From: Nodosilinea sp. BSH.14
Lineage (GTDB): Bacteria; Cyanobacteriota; Cyanobacteriia; Phormidesmidales; Phormidesmidaceae
DNA: 5,975 bases
Assembly (NCBI GenBank): GCA_023264315.1
Contig: JALQST010000207.1
Coordinates: 1-5,975, forward strand
Direction of reading: 5' to 3'
Positions within the stretch are counted from its first letter, which is position 1; each line of letters begins with the position of its first letter. Below, piece after piece: positions 1-5,044 of this stretch. The translations under genes and the position numbers were made by a program. The notes below the pieces were generated by a model that saw only the letters and a program-made list of their open reading frames with translations, ran no database searches and had not been told where the DNA came from.

Positions 1-54
1 CGCTATCATGACGTTCAGTACTTTGACCTGTTTTATCAGAAAAAAGGTGAGTGA
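1..54 (+). CDS. C-terminal end of an unidentified protein (partial)
   Basis: Frame 1 is open from the window edge to a TGA at 52-54 and gives RYHDVQYFDLFYQKKGE. The stop overlaps the ATG of the next gene (TGATG, 52-56), the usual geometry of translationally coupled genes, which is the main reason to believe it is a real coding end. The tail is rich in aromatic residues and ends in a charged stretch. Seventeen residues are too few to assign a family. It is presumably co-transcribed with the exported protein downstream. Confidence 0.6.
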   Translation, partial: RYHDVQYFDLFYQKKGE

Positions 55-836
55 TGACACTGAAGACTCAGGACATTTCACTGAAACCTCGGTTACTCAG
101 TGCGCTATTGTTCATCAGTATTTTGCTGAACACCGCCTGTAGTTTGGCCGATGTCACCCCGTTTTCAGCCTCGCCCAGCAACGGTGATCTCCTCACCATC
201 GATCAGATCAGCACTGGCGACGAACCCGGACAATTCCGCCTCTCGGGCCAAATGAACCTGCCCGTCCAGGTCGATCTCACCGTGTCAGCGGTGCGCCGTC
301 TCAATGCCACCACAGGATCCATCGCCGAGGGAGATATGGCCGCAGGGGCACCCCCGATCTTCGGCATTCTGGATCGCCGCACCGCCACGCTGGAGGATGG
401 GCGTTGGCAAGCAACCCTAACGCTGTGGAAGACCACTGGGGAGGGCCATTATCAAGAACCGTGGCAGCGCCCTGAAGGGCTTCTCCAACAGGGCATACAG
501 CCCAATCCCAACGTGGATTTTTTGGTTACGGTGGAACCTAAGACCTTTGCCCAATCCCTCCAACCCGTTATCCCCCAACGTCTGGAACCGGCCATCGATA
601 ATCTGATGCATTTCACCCCCGCCGGAGAACCCTACCTGCGGGTAAGGGCCACCCAACCCCTCACGGTTCCAGATTCGACGATGCAGGCCGCCCGTTCAAT
701 GACTACCCAGGAGGTTGAGTTGCCCTGGCAGGGACGGGCGACCCTCGATGGCCCCAATGCCGCCGCATCGATTCCAGTTCCCCCGTTTGCCCCAGACGAT
801 AACCTTCCCATCCCCCCAGATCGCCTGCTGCGCTAG
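54..836 (+). CDS. Exported, possibly lipid-anchored protein of unknown function
   Basis: A 260-residue protein I do not recognise. The N-terminus is a signal peptide: basic residues K11 and R13, a hydrophobic run at about 14-25, then LLNTAC with Cys29. This resembles a lipobox, but the -3 residue is Asn instead of Leu/Val/Ile, so lipidation is uncertain and cleavage by signal peptidase I is the alternative. The mature part alternates polar and hydrophobic residues with many prolines, suggesting an all-beta periplasmic or surface protein, and ends in a proline-rich tail (VPPFAPDDNLPIPP). No catalytic motif is visible. I chose ATG 54 over the in-frame GTG 51 because 54 overlaps the upstream stop (TGATG) and has AAGGTG just before it. 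The gene probably belongs to an operon beginning outside the window. Confidence 0.8.
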   Translation: MTLKTQDISLKPRLLSALLFISILLNTACSLADVTPFSASPSNGDLLTIDQISTGDEPGQFRLSGQMNLPVQVDLTVSAVRRLNATTGSIAEGDMAAGAPPIFGILDRRTATLEDGRWQATLTLWKTTGEGHYQEPWQRPEGLLQQGIQPNPNVDFLVTVEPKTFAQSLQPVIPQRLEPAIDNLMHFTPAGEPYLRVRATQPLTVPDSTMQAARSMTTQEVELPWQGRATLDGPNAAASIPVPPFAPDDNLPIPPDRLLR

Positions 837-859
837 GCCGGAACAAACGTCGCTCCGGC
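837..859. terminator. Weak hairpin between convergent genes
   Basis: GCCGGA (837-842) and TCCGGC (854-859) can form a 6-bp stem with an 11-nt loop immediately after the plus-strand stop codon. It lies in the 50-bp gap between two convergent genes, where a terminator is expected. Neither strand shows a clean T-run after the stem, so it is at best a weak or bidirectional terminator. Confidence 0.25.
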
Positions 860-886
860 AAAACGGGGCGAGGAAACGGAACGAGG

Positions 887-1307
887 CTATACCTTGTTGC
901 CATCCGGGCGTTGATGGCCGGGAGGGGGTGGCCCTAGGCATTGCTGCTGGGCTGGAGCTGGCTGGGGGCCGTGGGCAGACTCAGCCTGTAAAAAATGGCT
1001 GAGATTCTGGGATTTCAGCCGTGCATCGGAAAACTTAATTTGCTCAAGTTCCAACTGGTGAGCCGCCAAACGTTGGGCCAGATCGCGATTGGCCTCGGCG
1101 GTGCTGGCCAGTGGTTCGGGGTTCGGCGCAGATCGTGGCGTGATGTTTGCTGACGCGAGGATCCACAACGCGGACAGCGCAATCTGAGGCGCGCCCTACC
1201 TGCCAGGTCTGGGGACGTTCCTCGGGCGCGTTCGTGAGCGCCAGGACGACCGTATCCCCAGTGGCGGGGACATTGACGACCAACGTTGGTATCAACGGTG
1301 AACCCAT
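887..1307 (-). pseudogene. FHA-domain protein, probably frameshifted
   Basis: ATG 1307 has a GGAG (1316-1313) five bases upstream and lies 11 bp after the stop of the preceding gene, so the start is convincing. The first frame (to 1044, 87 codons) carries the N-terminal half of an FHA phosphothreonine-binding domain: WQVGRASDCAVRV at 35-47 and DPRVSKHHATI at 49-59, with the family's Gly-Arg, Ser and paired His. After that the frame turns into low-quality Arg/Gly-rich sequence and stops. A second frame (about 1130 down to the TAG at 887-889) has better codon usage and encodes an amphipathic stretch, EANRDLAQRLAAHQLELEQI, then a Pro/Gln-rich tail. A +1 shift somewhere in 1046-1160 would join them. 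Even so, the usual C-terminal FHA strand with its Asn-Gly-Thr loop is missing, so a deletion is possible. A sequencing error or two separate short ORFs are the alternatives. Confidence 0.5.
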
Positions 1308-1312
1308 AATTA

Positions 1313-1316
1313 CTCC
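1313..1316 (-). promoter_or_regulatory. Ribosome binding site of the FHA gene
   Basis: GGAG on the minus strand, five bases before the ATG at 1307. It decides this start over an in-frame TTG at 1340, which lies inside the preceding gene. Confidence 0.55.
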
Positions 1317-1318
1317 AG

Positions 1319-1798
1319 CTATCGCCGTCCCACAGCGCAAAATTCTTCCGCCGATAGCACCTCTGATACCGCCGCACGGGGGGTTTTATCCCGTGCATAC
1401 GCCCTGTAGTCGAAGCCGACCCACACCTCATCAATGCCTAAATCCTGGAGGGGAAGACGGGCCAACCAATGCTGATCCACCAAGGCCAAATAGGTTGGGG
1501 TATGGCAGTCGGGTAGTTCCCGTGGAATGGTCAGGGCCACCAGTTCCGCCAAGTCGTCATGGATGGGTAGCGACTGCATCACCCGTAGGGCCGCCGCCTG
1601 CTGACGGTCGGGAAAGAACCACAGCCAGGAAAATTCTTTGCCAATCCGCATTTGAGAAAAGTGGCAAAAGGCCGGATCTGGCAGGGTTGAGGATGGCAGG
1701 ATAAGCCCAGAAGGGGACTGGGGTTGCTCCTGTTTGGCCAGATACTCAGGAGTCCAGGCCCAGGAATAAAGGGGGTCAGGGAGCTTGTAGGGCCGCAT
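1319..1798 (-). CDS. Hypothetical protein, 159 residues
   Basis: I do not recognise this protein. It begins MRPYKLPDPLYSWAWTPEYL and looks globular and soluble: no signal peptide, no membrane segment, several Trp and aromatic residues in the first half (SWLWFFPDRQQAAALRVM, about 57-74) and a leucine-rich middle (HDDLAELVALTIPRELP). Its start codon lies 23 bp inside the end of the upstream gene, and its stop is followed 11 bp later by the FHA gene's ATG, so it is the third gene of a translationally coupled minus-strand operon. No good Shine-Dalgarno precedes ATG 1798, consistent with coupling. The open frame runs the full length with no competing ORF of similar quality, which supports a real gene. 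No function can be read from the sequence. Confidence 0.7.
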   Translation of the reverse strand: MRPYKLPDPLYSWAWTPEYLAKQEQPQSPSGLILPSSTLPDPAFCHFSQMRIGKEFSWLWFFPDRQQAAALRVMQSLPIHDDLAELVALTIPRELPDCHTPTYLALVDQHWLARLPLQDLGIDEVWVGFDYRAYARDKTPRAAVSEVLSAEEFCAVGRR

Positions 1799-2231
1799 AG
1801 TTCTTGGTTCGCAGGTAGGACAGCACAGTTTCCGGGGGCAACGTCGCCAGATTTTTCACCAACGCCTGATCATTTTCAGCCGTGGCGTCTAGCCGCTCGA
1901 AATACCACGTCAGGGCGTTTCCGGCGAGTTCGTGGTAGCTAATGGCCATGCGGTATTTAATGGCGTATTCCCAGCGCCCTTTGGTGGCACTGTCTAACGT
2001 GAAAGGCACCGGGTCGGTTTCGTCCCAGTCGTAGCTAGGCGCTTCCCCCGATTCCGCCAAATCGATATAGAGATTCACCACCCACCGCACCAGATCCGCC
2101 ATGGACTTCAGTTCGGTGCCGTCCTCCATCTCTACCCGGCTCCGAACGTGCAAAAAGTCGGCCTCTTTTCGCAGCCGATCCGCGATCGCCGACGGGATTT
2201 GCAGGTTTAACCGAGGGCATTTAGTAGGCAT
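1776..2231 (-). CDS. Protein with ribbon-helix-helix-like N-terminus
   Basis: A 151-residue protein starting MPTKCPRLNLQIP. Residues 7-13 (RLNLQIP) followed by SAIADRLRKEADFL (14-27) resemble the beta-strand and first helix of a ribbon-helix-helix DNA-binding domain. A second helix, SMADLVRWVVNLYIDL (43-58), would follow after an unusually long linker (HVRSRVEMEDGTELK). The C-terminal part (84-145) is helical, with aromatic residues (GRWEYAIKYRMAISYHEL, NALTWYFERL), perhaps an oligomerisation or effector region. This assignment is pattern-based and moderate at best. ATG 2231 overlaps the upstream gene's end by 11 bp. An in-frame ATG at 2258 would add nine residues but spoils the expected start of the strand. 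The gene also overlaps the next gene by 23 bp. It may be a regulator of the operon. Confidence 0.7.
   Translation of the reverse strand: MPTKCPRLNLQIPSAIADRLRKEADFLHVRSRVEMEDGTELKSMADLVRWVVNLYIDLAESGEAPSYDWDETDPVPFTLDSATKGRWEYAIKYRMAISYHELAGNALTWYFERLDATAENDQALVKNLATLPPETVLSYLRTKNYAALQAP
2182..2189. repeat. HIP1 octamer GCGATCGC
   Basis: A single copy of the highly iterated palindrome that is strongly over-represented in many cyanobacterial genomes. One copy in 6 kb is only weak taxonomic evidence. It lies inside the ribbon-helix-helix-like gene and does not break the frame. Confidence 0.5.
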
Positions 2232-2589
2232 GATTGAGCAATGCCCCCGCAAAGACATCCTCAGCTTCCATCACCTCGGAATAGGCCACGCTGGTGCAGT
2301 TGTGCCCATAGGCGCGGGCTAGCCGCTCCATTGTCCAGCCCAAGAGATATTTACAAATCAGCAGATGGGCCAGCCGTTGATGTTCACCAGAGAGCATTCT
2401 CAACAGGGCACTATCCACATCAGCCTGGGTGTACCGTTGGCACAGGCCCATAGCCTGCATTCCCGCCCCCGTCATCACCACATCCCGCACACCGGGCAAA
2501 ACATGGCCGTGATCAAGGATCTGATTGAGATTCTCAGACCCCCATGCCTTCAGCAGGTGGCCCAAGTGGTCAGGGTTGTAGCAGGCCAT
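2221..2589 (-). CDS. Small HTH protein, phage antiterminator / sigma region 4-like
   Basis: A 122-residue protein, first gene of the minus-strand cluster. Residues 59-72 form a short helix (DSALLRMLSGEHQR). Residues 74-112, LAHLLICKYLLGWTMERLAR followed by AYGHNCTSVAYSEVMEAE, have the spacing of a helix-turn-helix: a helix ending in Tyr-x-x-Gly, a hydrophobic helix with Leu-Ala, a Gly turn, then a recognition helix. This is the pattern of sigma-70 region 4-type domains and of phage late antiterminators such as the Q-like family. That comparison is from family knowledge and no database match was made. ATG 2589 is preferred over an in-frame TTG at 2604, which has a GGAAAG upstream and would add MQICA; the choice is not certain. 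The stop overlaps the next gene's ATG by 11 bp, and the gene begins 113 bp after the tRNA-His 3' end. Confidence 0.7.
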   Translation of the reverse strand: MACYNPDHLGHLLKAWGSENLNQILDHGHVLPGVRDVVMTGAGMQAMGLCQRYTQADVDSALLRMLSGEHQRLAHLLICKYLLGWTMERLARAYGHNCTSVAYSEVMEAEDVFAGALLNHAY

Positions 2590-2655
2590 GGCGCAAATCT
2601 GCAATTTGCTTTCCAGGATAGCCCAAATCCCTTCAGGCGACCCACCTCACCCATT

Positions 2656-2679
2656 TGTGAGAACGCCTGTGAGAACGCT
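2656..2679. repeat. Tandem 12-bp direct repeat upstream of the small-gene cluster
   Basis: TGTGAGAACGCC (2656-2667) is followed directly by TGTGAGAACGCT (2668-2679), identical at 11 of 12 positions. It sits between the tRNA-His 3' end and the first gene of the minus-strand operon, where an operator or leader element would lie. Function is unknown. Ribbon-helix-helix repressors often bind short tandem direct repeats, so autoregulation by the second gene is a possible role (inference). Confidence 0.5.
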
Positions 2680-2702
2680 TTTCTGTCGAAGCTTGAAACC
2701 AG

Positions 2703-2776
2703 GGCGGATGAGGAGACTCGAACTCCCGAATGGTGGAACCACAATCCACTGCCTTAACCACTTGGCTACACCCGCC
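2703..2776 (-). tRNA. tRNA-His (GTG anticodon)
   Basis: Read on the minus strand, the acceptor GCGGGTG pairs with CATCCGC through one G-U pair. The D-arm (GCC...GGC), the anticodon arm GTGGA-TTGTGGT-TCCAC with anticodon GTG, and the T-arm GGGAG-TTCGAGT-CTCCT are all present. A histidine identity is confirmed by the extra encoded G at -1 (2776) opposite C73 (2703), unique to tRNA-His. CCA is not encoded; the next bases are CT. No T-run terminator follows, so transcription could continue into the small-gene cluster. Confidence 0.95.
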
Positions 2777-3026
2777 ATCATTGCGTTTCCGTATTCGTCA
2801 CTCTAGCACACGGTAAGCAACCGAGGAGAGGCTCGACAGGAAAAATCTGCAATTCTCATGTTGGGTCGCCTTCGTTCGCCTTGAACTGTGAGCCTGTCGA
2901 ACAGTCGAAAGGCATTACTCTGCACTTCCCCGGTTGGGCTTCTAGCAAGCGAGCAAAGGGGGGCTAAATCGAGAAAGCCATGGCCAGATTGCTGCTTTAG
3001 ATACCAGGGAAATGGGGCACAGTTTC

Positions 3027-3032
3027 TATAAT
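3027..3032 (+). promoter_or_regulatory. Candidate -10 box (TATAAT) for the chelatase-cobA operon
   Basis: A perfect TATAAT 67 bp before the chelatase GTG start, predicting a transcript start near 3039 and a leader of about 60 nt. There is no recognisable -35 hexamer 16-18 bp upstream (CCAGGG is there instead), so the promoter probably needs an activator. A TAC at 3002-3004 lies exactly 22 bp upstream, the distance found between NtcA sites and -10 boxes in cyanobacteria, but the partner half-site reads GCT instead of GTA. Confidence 0.45.
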
Positions 3033-3084
3033 GGGATAACATTGCGCTGTCCTAGGCTGTAAGAGTTGGAGGGCGCGTTCTCCT

Positions 3085-3090
3085 GGGAGG
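3085..3090 (+). promoter_or_regulatory. Ribosome binding site of the chelatase gene
   Basis: GGGAGG with an 8-bp spacer to GTG 3099. It decides the start: the in-frame TTG at 3066 would place this Shine-Dalgarno inside the coding region. Confidence 0.65.
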
Positions 3091-3098
3091 TGTTTGCG

Positions 3099-4049
3099 GT
3101 GTCCACCAATCTGTTGTCAGCAACGGCCTATTTGTTGGTCTACCACGGTAGCCGAGACCCCAGGCCGGGGCAGGCGGCGGAACGACTGGCCCAGTTTGTG
3201 CGAGAACAGCTTGAATCCGCCGGATCCTCCAGCGCCCAATCTCGGCAGGGGAAAGTCTTGAGTGCGTCCCTCAATGCCGCTCTAAGTCCCTTTGAACGAC
3301 TGCCATCGGCGGTTGGGGGTGGCTATCCTGCGGCGGGGCGTCGGCTACGATCCATCCATTCTCTGCCCCTGGTGGGAACCGCCTGCCTAGAAACTGGGGC
3401 TTTGCCGTTGCATCAGCAAATTGTGAACTTCGGGCAGCGAGCGGCGGCGGCGGGGATCACCGATATCCAGATTGTGCCGATCTTTTTGCTGCGGGGCGTC
3501 CATGTGATCCGAGATTTGCCCATGGAAGTACAGACGGCCCAGCCCCAACTTCCTGGACTCACTTTCACCCTCACCCCTCCCCTTGGGGATCATCCGGGAT
3601 TACGGTACCTCGTGCAGACGCGGCTGCAAACGACCACGGCAGAGGCTTGGCTGCTGCTGGCCCACGGTAGTCGGCGGCCCGAGGGCAACCGCACGATTCA
3701 GGTCCTCGCCCAAGGCTTGGGCGGCACCGTCGCCTACTGGGCCGTCCCCCCTCATCTAGATACCCAGATCATTCACCTGATTCAGCAGGGGGCGCAGCGG
3801 CTGGCGATTTTGCCCTACTTTTTGTTCACGGGCAGCACCACCGATGCCATCATCCAGCGCACGGAGGAACTGGCGGAACGGTTCCCCGGCTTAGGCATTC
3901 ATTTGCTGCCCCCCCTGGGGCCGTCACCCGATTTAGCCCAGTTGGTGGTGGATTTGGCCCTGGGCCGTGGGCCTGTTCCCTCCCCCCAGCCCACGGTATC
4001 CCTGAAGCGCATGACCCGTCGTGCCGCTGGTGTGGGTTCAGTGGCATGA
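3099..4049 (+). CDS. cbiX: Sirohydrochlorin chelatase, two-domain CbiX type
   Basis: Inserts metal (Fe2+ for siroheme, or Co2+ on the anaerobic cobalamin route) into sirohydrochlorin in the cytoplasm. The 316-residue protein has two CbiX-like halves. The N-terminal half carries both catalytic-type histidines: H16 in YHGSRDPRPG and H135 in VPIFLLRGVHVIRDLP, plus VGTACLETGALPL (92-104). The C-terminal half repeats the fold with LLAHGSRRPEG (H189) and ILPYFLFTGSTTDAI (237-251), where the second His is lost, so the active site is probably N-terminal, as in long CbiX proteins. Residues of about 43-90 form a Ser/Ala/Gly/Arg-rich insertion between the first helix and the LET motif, and a basic tail follows 290. 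The start is GTG 3099, preceded by GGGAGG at 3085-3090. Metal preference cannot be read from the sequence. cobA follows 54 bp later, which favours siroheme synthesis. SirB is the equivalent name. Confidence 0.9.
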   Translation: MSTNLLSATAYLLVYHGSRDPRPGQAAERLAQFVREQLESAGSSSAQSRQGKVLSASLNAALSPFERLPSAVGGGYPAAGRRLRSIHSLPLVGTACLETGALPLHQQIVNFGQRAAAAGITDIQIVPIFLLRGVHVIRDLPMEVQTAQPQLPGLTFTLTPPLGDHPGLRYLVQTRLQTTTAEAWLLLAHGSRRPEGNRTIQVLAQGLGGTVAYWAVPPHLDTQIIHLIQQGAQRLAILPYFLFTGSTTDAIIQRTEELAERFPGLGIHLLPPLGPSPDLAQLVVDLALGRGPVPSPQPTVSLKRMTRRAAGVGSVA

Positions 4050-4064
4050 TGAAGGTTCTGGCAT

Positions 4065-4097
4065 TTGGCGATACCTTTGGCGATACCCTTGATACCT
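4065..4097 (+). repeat. 12-bp tandem repeat in front of cobA
   Basis: TTGGCGATACCT (4065-4076) and TTGGCGATACCC (4077-4088), followed by a degenerate third copy TTGATACCT (4089-4097) lacking GCG. It fills most of the 54-bp gap between the chelatase and cobA. It is in frame with cobA and would encode LAIP-LAIP-LIP if translation began at TTG 4065. Confidence 0.75.
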
Positions 4098-4103
4098 TCT
4101 GCA

Positions 4104-4883
4104 ATGGCTGTGGCCCCTGAACCGGGAAAGGTGTACTTAGTGGGGGCTGGCCCTGGCGATCCAGGACTGTTGACGCTAAAGGGGAAACACCTCTTGGACT
4201 GTGCCGATGTGGTGGTGCATGATGCCCTGGTGAGTGCGCCCATTCTGGCCATGATTAACCCCGAGGCGGAGGTGATTAATGCTGGCAAGCGCCAGGGTCG
4301 CCACTCCATGCTTCAGCCCGAGATCACCCAACTGCTGATTGATAAGGCCGCAGGGCATGGGGTCGTGGTGCGGTTGAAGGGAGGAGATCCCTTTGTGTTT
4401 GGTCGGGGCGGAGAGGAAATGGCGGGATTGGTGGCTGCAGGCATTGCCGTGGAGGTGGTTCCCGGCATTACGGCGGGGGTGGCGGTTCCCGCCTACGCGG
4501 GCATTCCTGTGACCCACCGGGAGCAGAGTTCCTCCGTTGCCTTTGTGACAGGGCACGAGTCGGCAGGGAAGTATCGCCCGGATGTGAACTGGCGCGCCTT
4601 GGCCCAGGGGGCTGAAACCCTCGTCATCTACATGGGGATTCGCAACCTCGATACCATTGCGGCCGAACTGATCGCCGCCGACCTAGGCCCGGATACCCCC
4701 GTGGCGCTGATTCGTTGGGGCACCTATCCCCAGCAGGAGACGCTGCTGGGCACCCTGGGCACCATCGTGGCCCAGGTGAAGCAATCTGGCTTTCAGGCTC
4801 CAGCCATTGCGGTACTTGGCCAGGTGGTGCAGTGGCAAGCACAGTTTTACCCCCACCGCCCCCAACCCCAGGGCTGGGATTAG
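4104..4883 (+). CDS. cobA: Uroporphyrinogen-III C-methyltransferase (SUMT)
   Basis: Methylates uroporphyrinogen III at C2 and C7 using two S-adenosylmethionine to give precorrin-2, the branch point from heme/chlorophyll to siroheme and cobalamin. The 259-residue protein is full length for the stand-alone family and shows its motifs in order: VGAGPGDPGLLTLKG (13-27), VVRLKGGDPFVFGRGGEE (88-105), VVPGITAGVAVPAYAGIPVTHR (the SAM/substrate loops, starting at 118), and VIYMGIRNL (174-182). There is no fused CysG dehydrogenase/chelatase domain. The separate upstream chelatase supplies the last step, and the precorrin-2 dehydrogenase must be encoded elsewhere. ATG 4104 gives the usual short lead before GKVYLVG but has no Shine-Dalgarno. 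An alternative TTG at 4065 has GAAGG nine bases upstream and would add 13 residues encoded by the tandem repeat, with rare ATA codons. Likely co-transcribed with the chelatase. Confidence 0.93.
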   Translation: MAVAPEPGKVYLVGAGPGDPGLLTLKGKHLLDCADVVVHDALVSAPILAMINPEAEVINAGKRQGRHSMLQPEITQLLIDKAAGHGVVVRLKGGDPFVFGRGGEEMAGLVAAGIAVEVVPGITAGVAVPAYAGIPVTHREQSSSVAFVTGHESAGKYRPDVNWRALAQGAETLVIYMGIRNLDTIAAELIAADLGPDTPVALIRWGTYPQQETLLGTLGTIVAQVKQSGFQAPAIAVLGQVVQWQAQFYPHRPQPQGWD

Positions 4884-4950
4884 CGATCCTGGCGGGCTCT
4901 ATGGATGATCTCAACCGGATTGGAGAGTTTGGGATTACTGGGGAGCAATA

Positions 4951-4966
4951 GACCTCTTGCATATTA
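4951..4966 (+). repeat. IS left terminal inverted repeat
   Basis: GACCTCTTGCATATTA, 15 of 16 matches to the right end; flanked outside by TA. Confidence 0.85.
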
Positions 4967-5011
4967 GCCGAAGTATCTCCGCTAACAGTCAAAAGACTCA
5001 AAATAACGAAA

Positions 5012-5044
5012 ATCAGGACATATGTAATTTAGAAACGTCCTGAT
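5012..5044 (+). promoter_or_regulatory. Hairpin over the transposase start codon
   Basis: ATCAGGAC (5012-5019) and GTCCTGAT (5037-5044) form a perfect 8-bp stem with a 17-nt A/T-rich loop. The right arm includes the first two bases of the transposase ATG (5043-5045), and no Shine-Dalgarno is visible nearby. In transcripts entering from cobA the stem would hide the start codon. Protection against external transcription by such hairpins is known for IS10 and IS50; its role here is inferred. Confidence 0.5.

Larger units (their letters stand above)
2777..3098. other. Divergent intergenic region
   Basis: About 320 bp between the tRNA-His 5' end and the chelatase start. It holds a perfect TATAAT at 3027-3032 for the plus strand and an 8-bp inverted repeat (TCGACAGG 2833-2840, CCTGTCGA 2893-2900). 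A small stem, ACTGT 2885-2889 with ACAGT 2901-2905, encloses the second arm. A 79-codon minus-strand open frame (2803-3042) shows no protein-like features and is not called. No riboswitch fold was recognised, including any cobalamin-type box. Confidence 0.6.

Noticed and set aside
1147..1704. 185-codon plus-strand open frame
   Set aside because: It lies antisense to the third and fourth genes of the minus-strand cluster, is Pro/Arg/Thr-rich, and the minus-strand frames have overlapping operon geometry and FHA motifs.
2365..2757. 130-codon plus-strand open frame
   Set aside because: It runs antisense through the HTH gene and into the tRNA-His gene, which is not compatible with a real protein.
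2703..2776. Duplicated tRNA-His 3' end marking an integrated island
   Set aside because: I looked for a second copy of the T-arm/acceptor sequence elsewhere in the window and saw none.
2803..3042. 79-codon minus-strand open frame in the intergenic region
   Set aside because: It has no ribosome binding site, no recognisable motif and poor composition, and it covers the promoter and inverted repeats of the divergent operon.
3040..3098. Cobalamin riboswitch in the leader of the chelatase-cobA operon
   Set aside because: The leader is only about 60 nt and has no B12-box-like sequence.
4065..4097. CRISPR-like repeats
   Set aside because: The 12-bp units abut directly with no spacers, and no cas genes are present.
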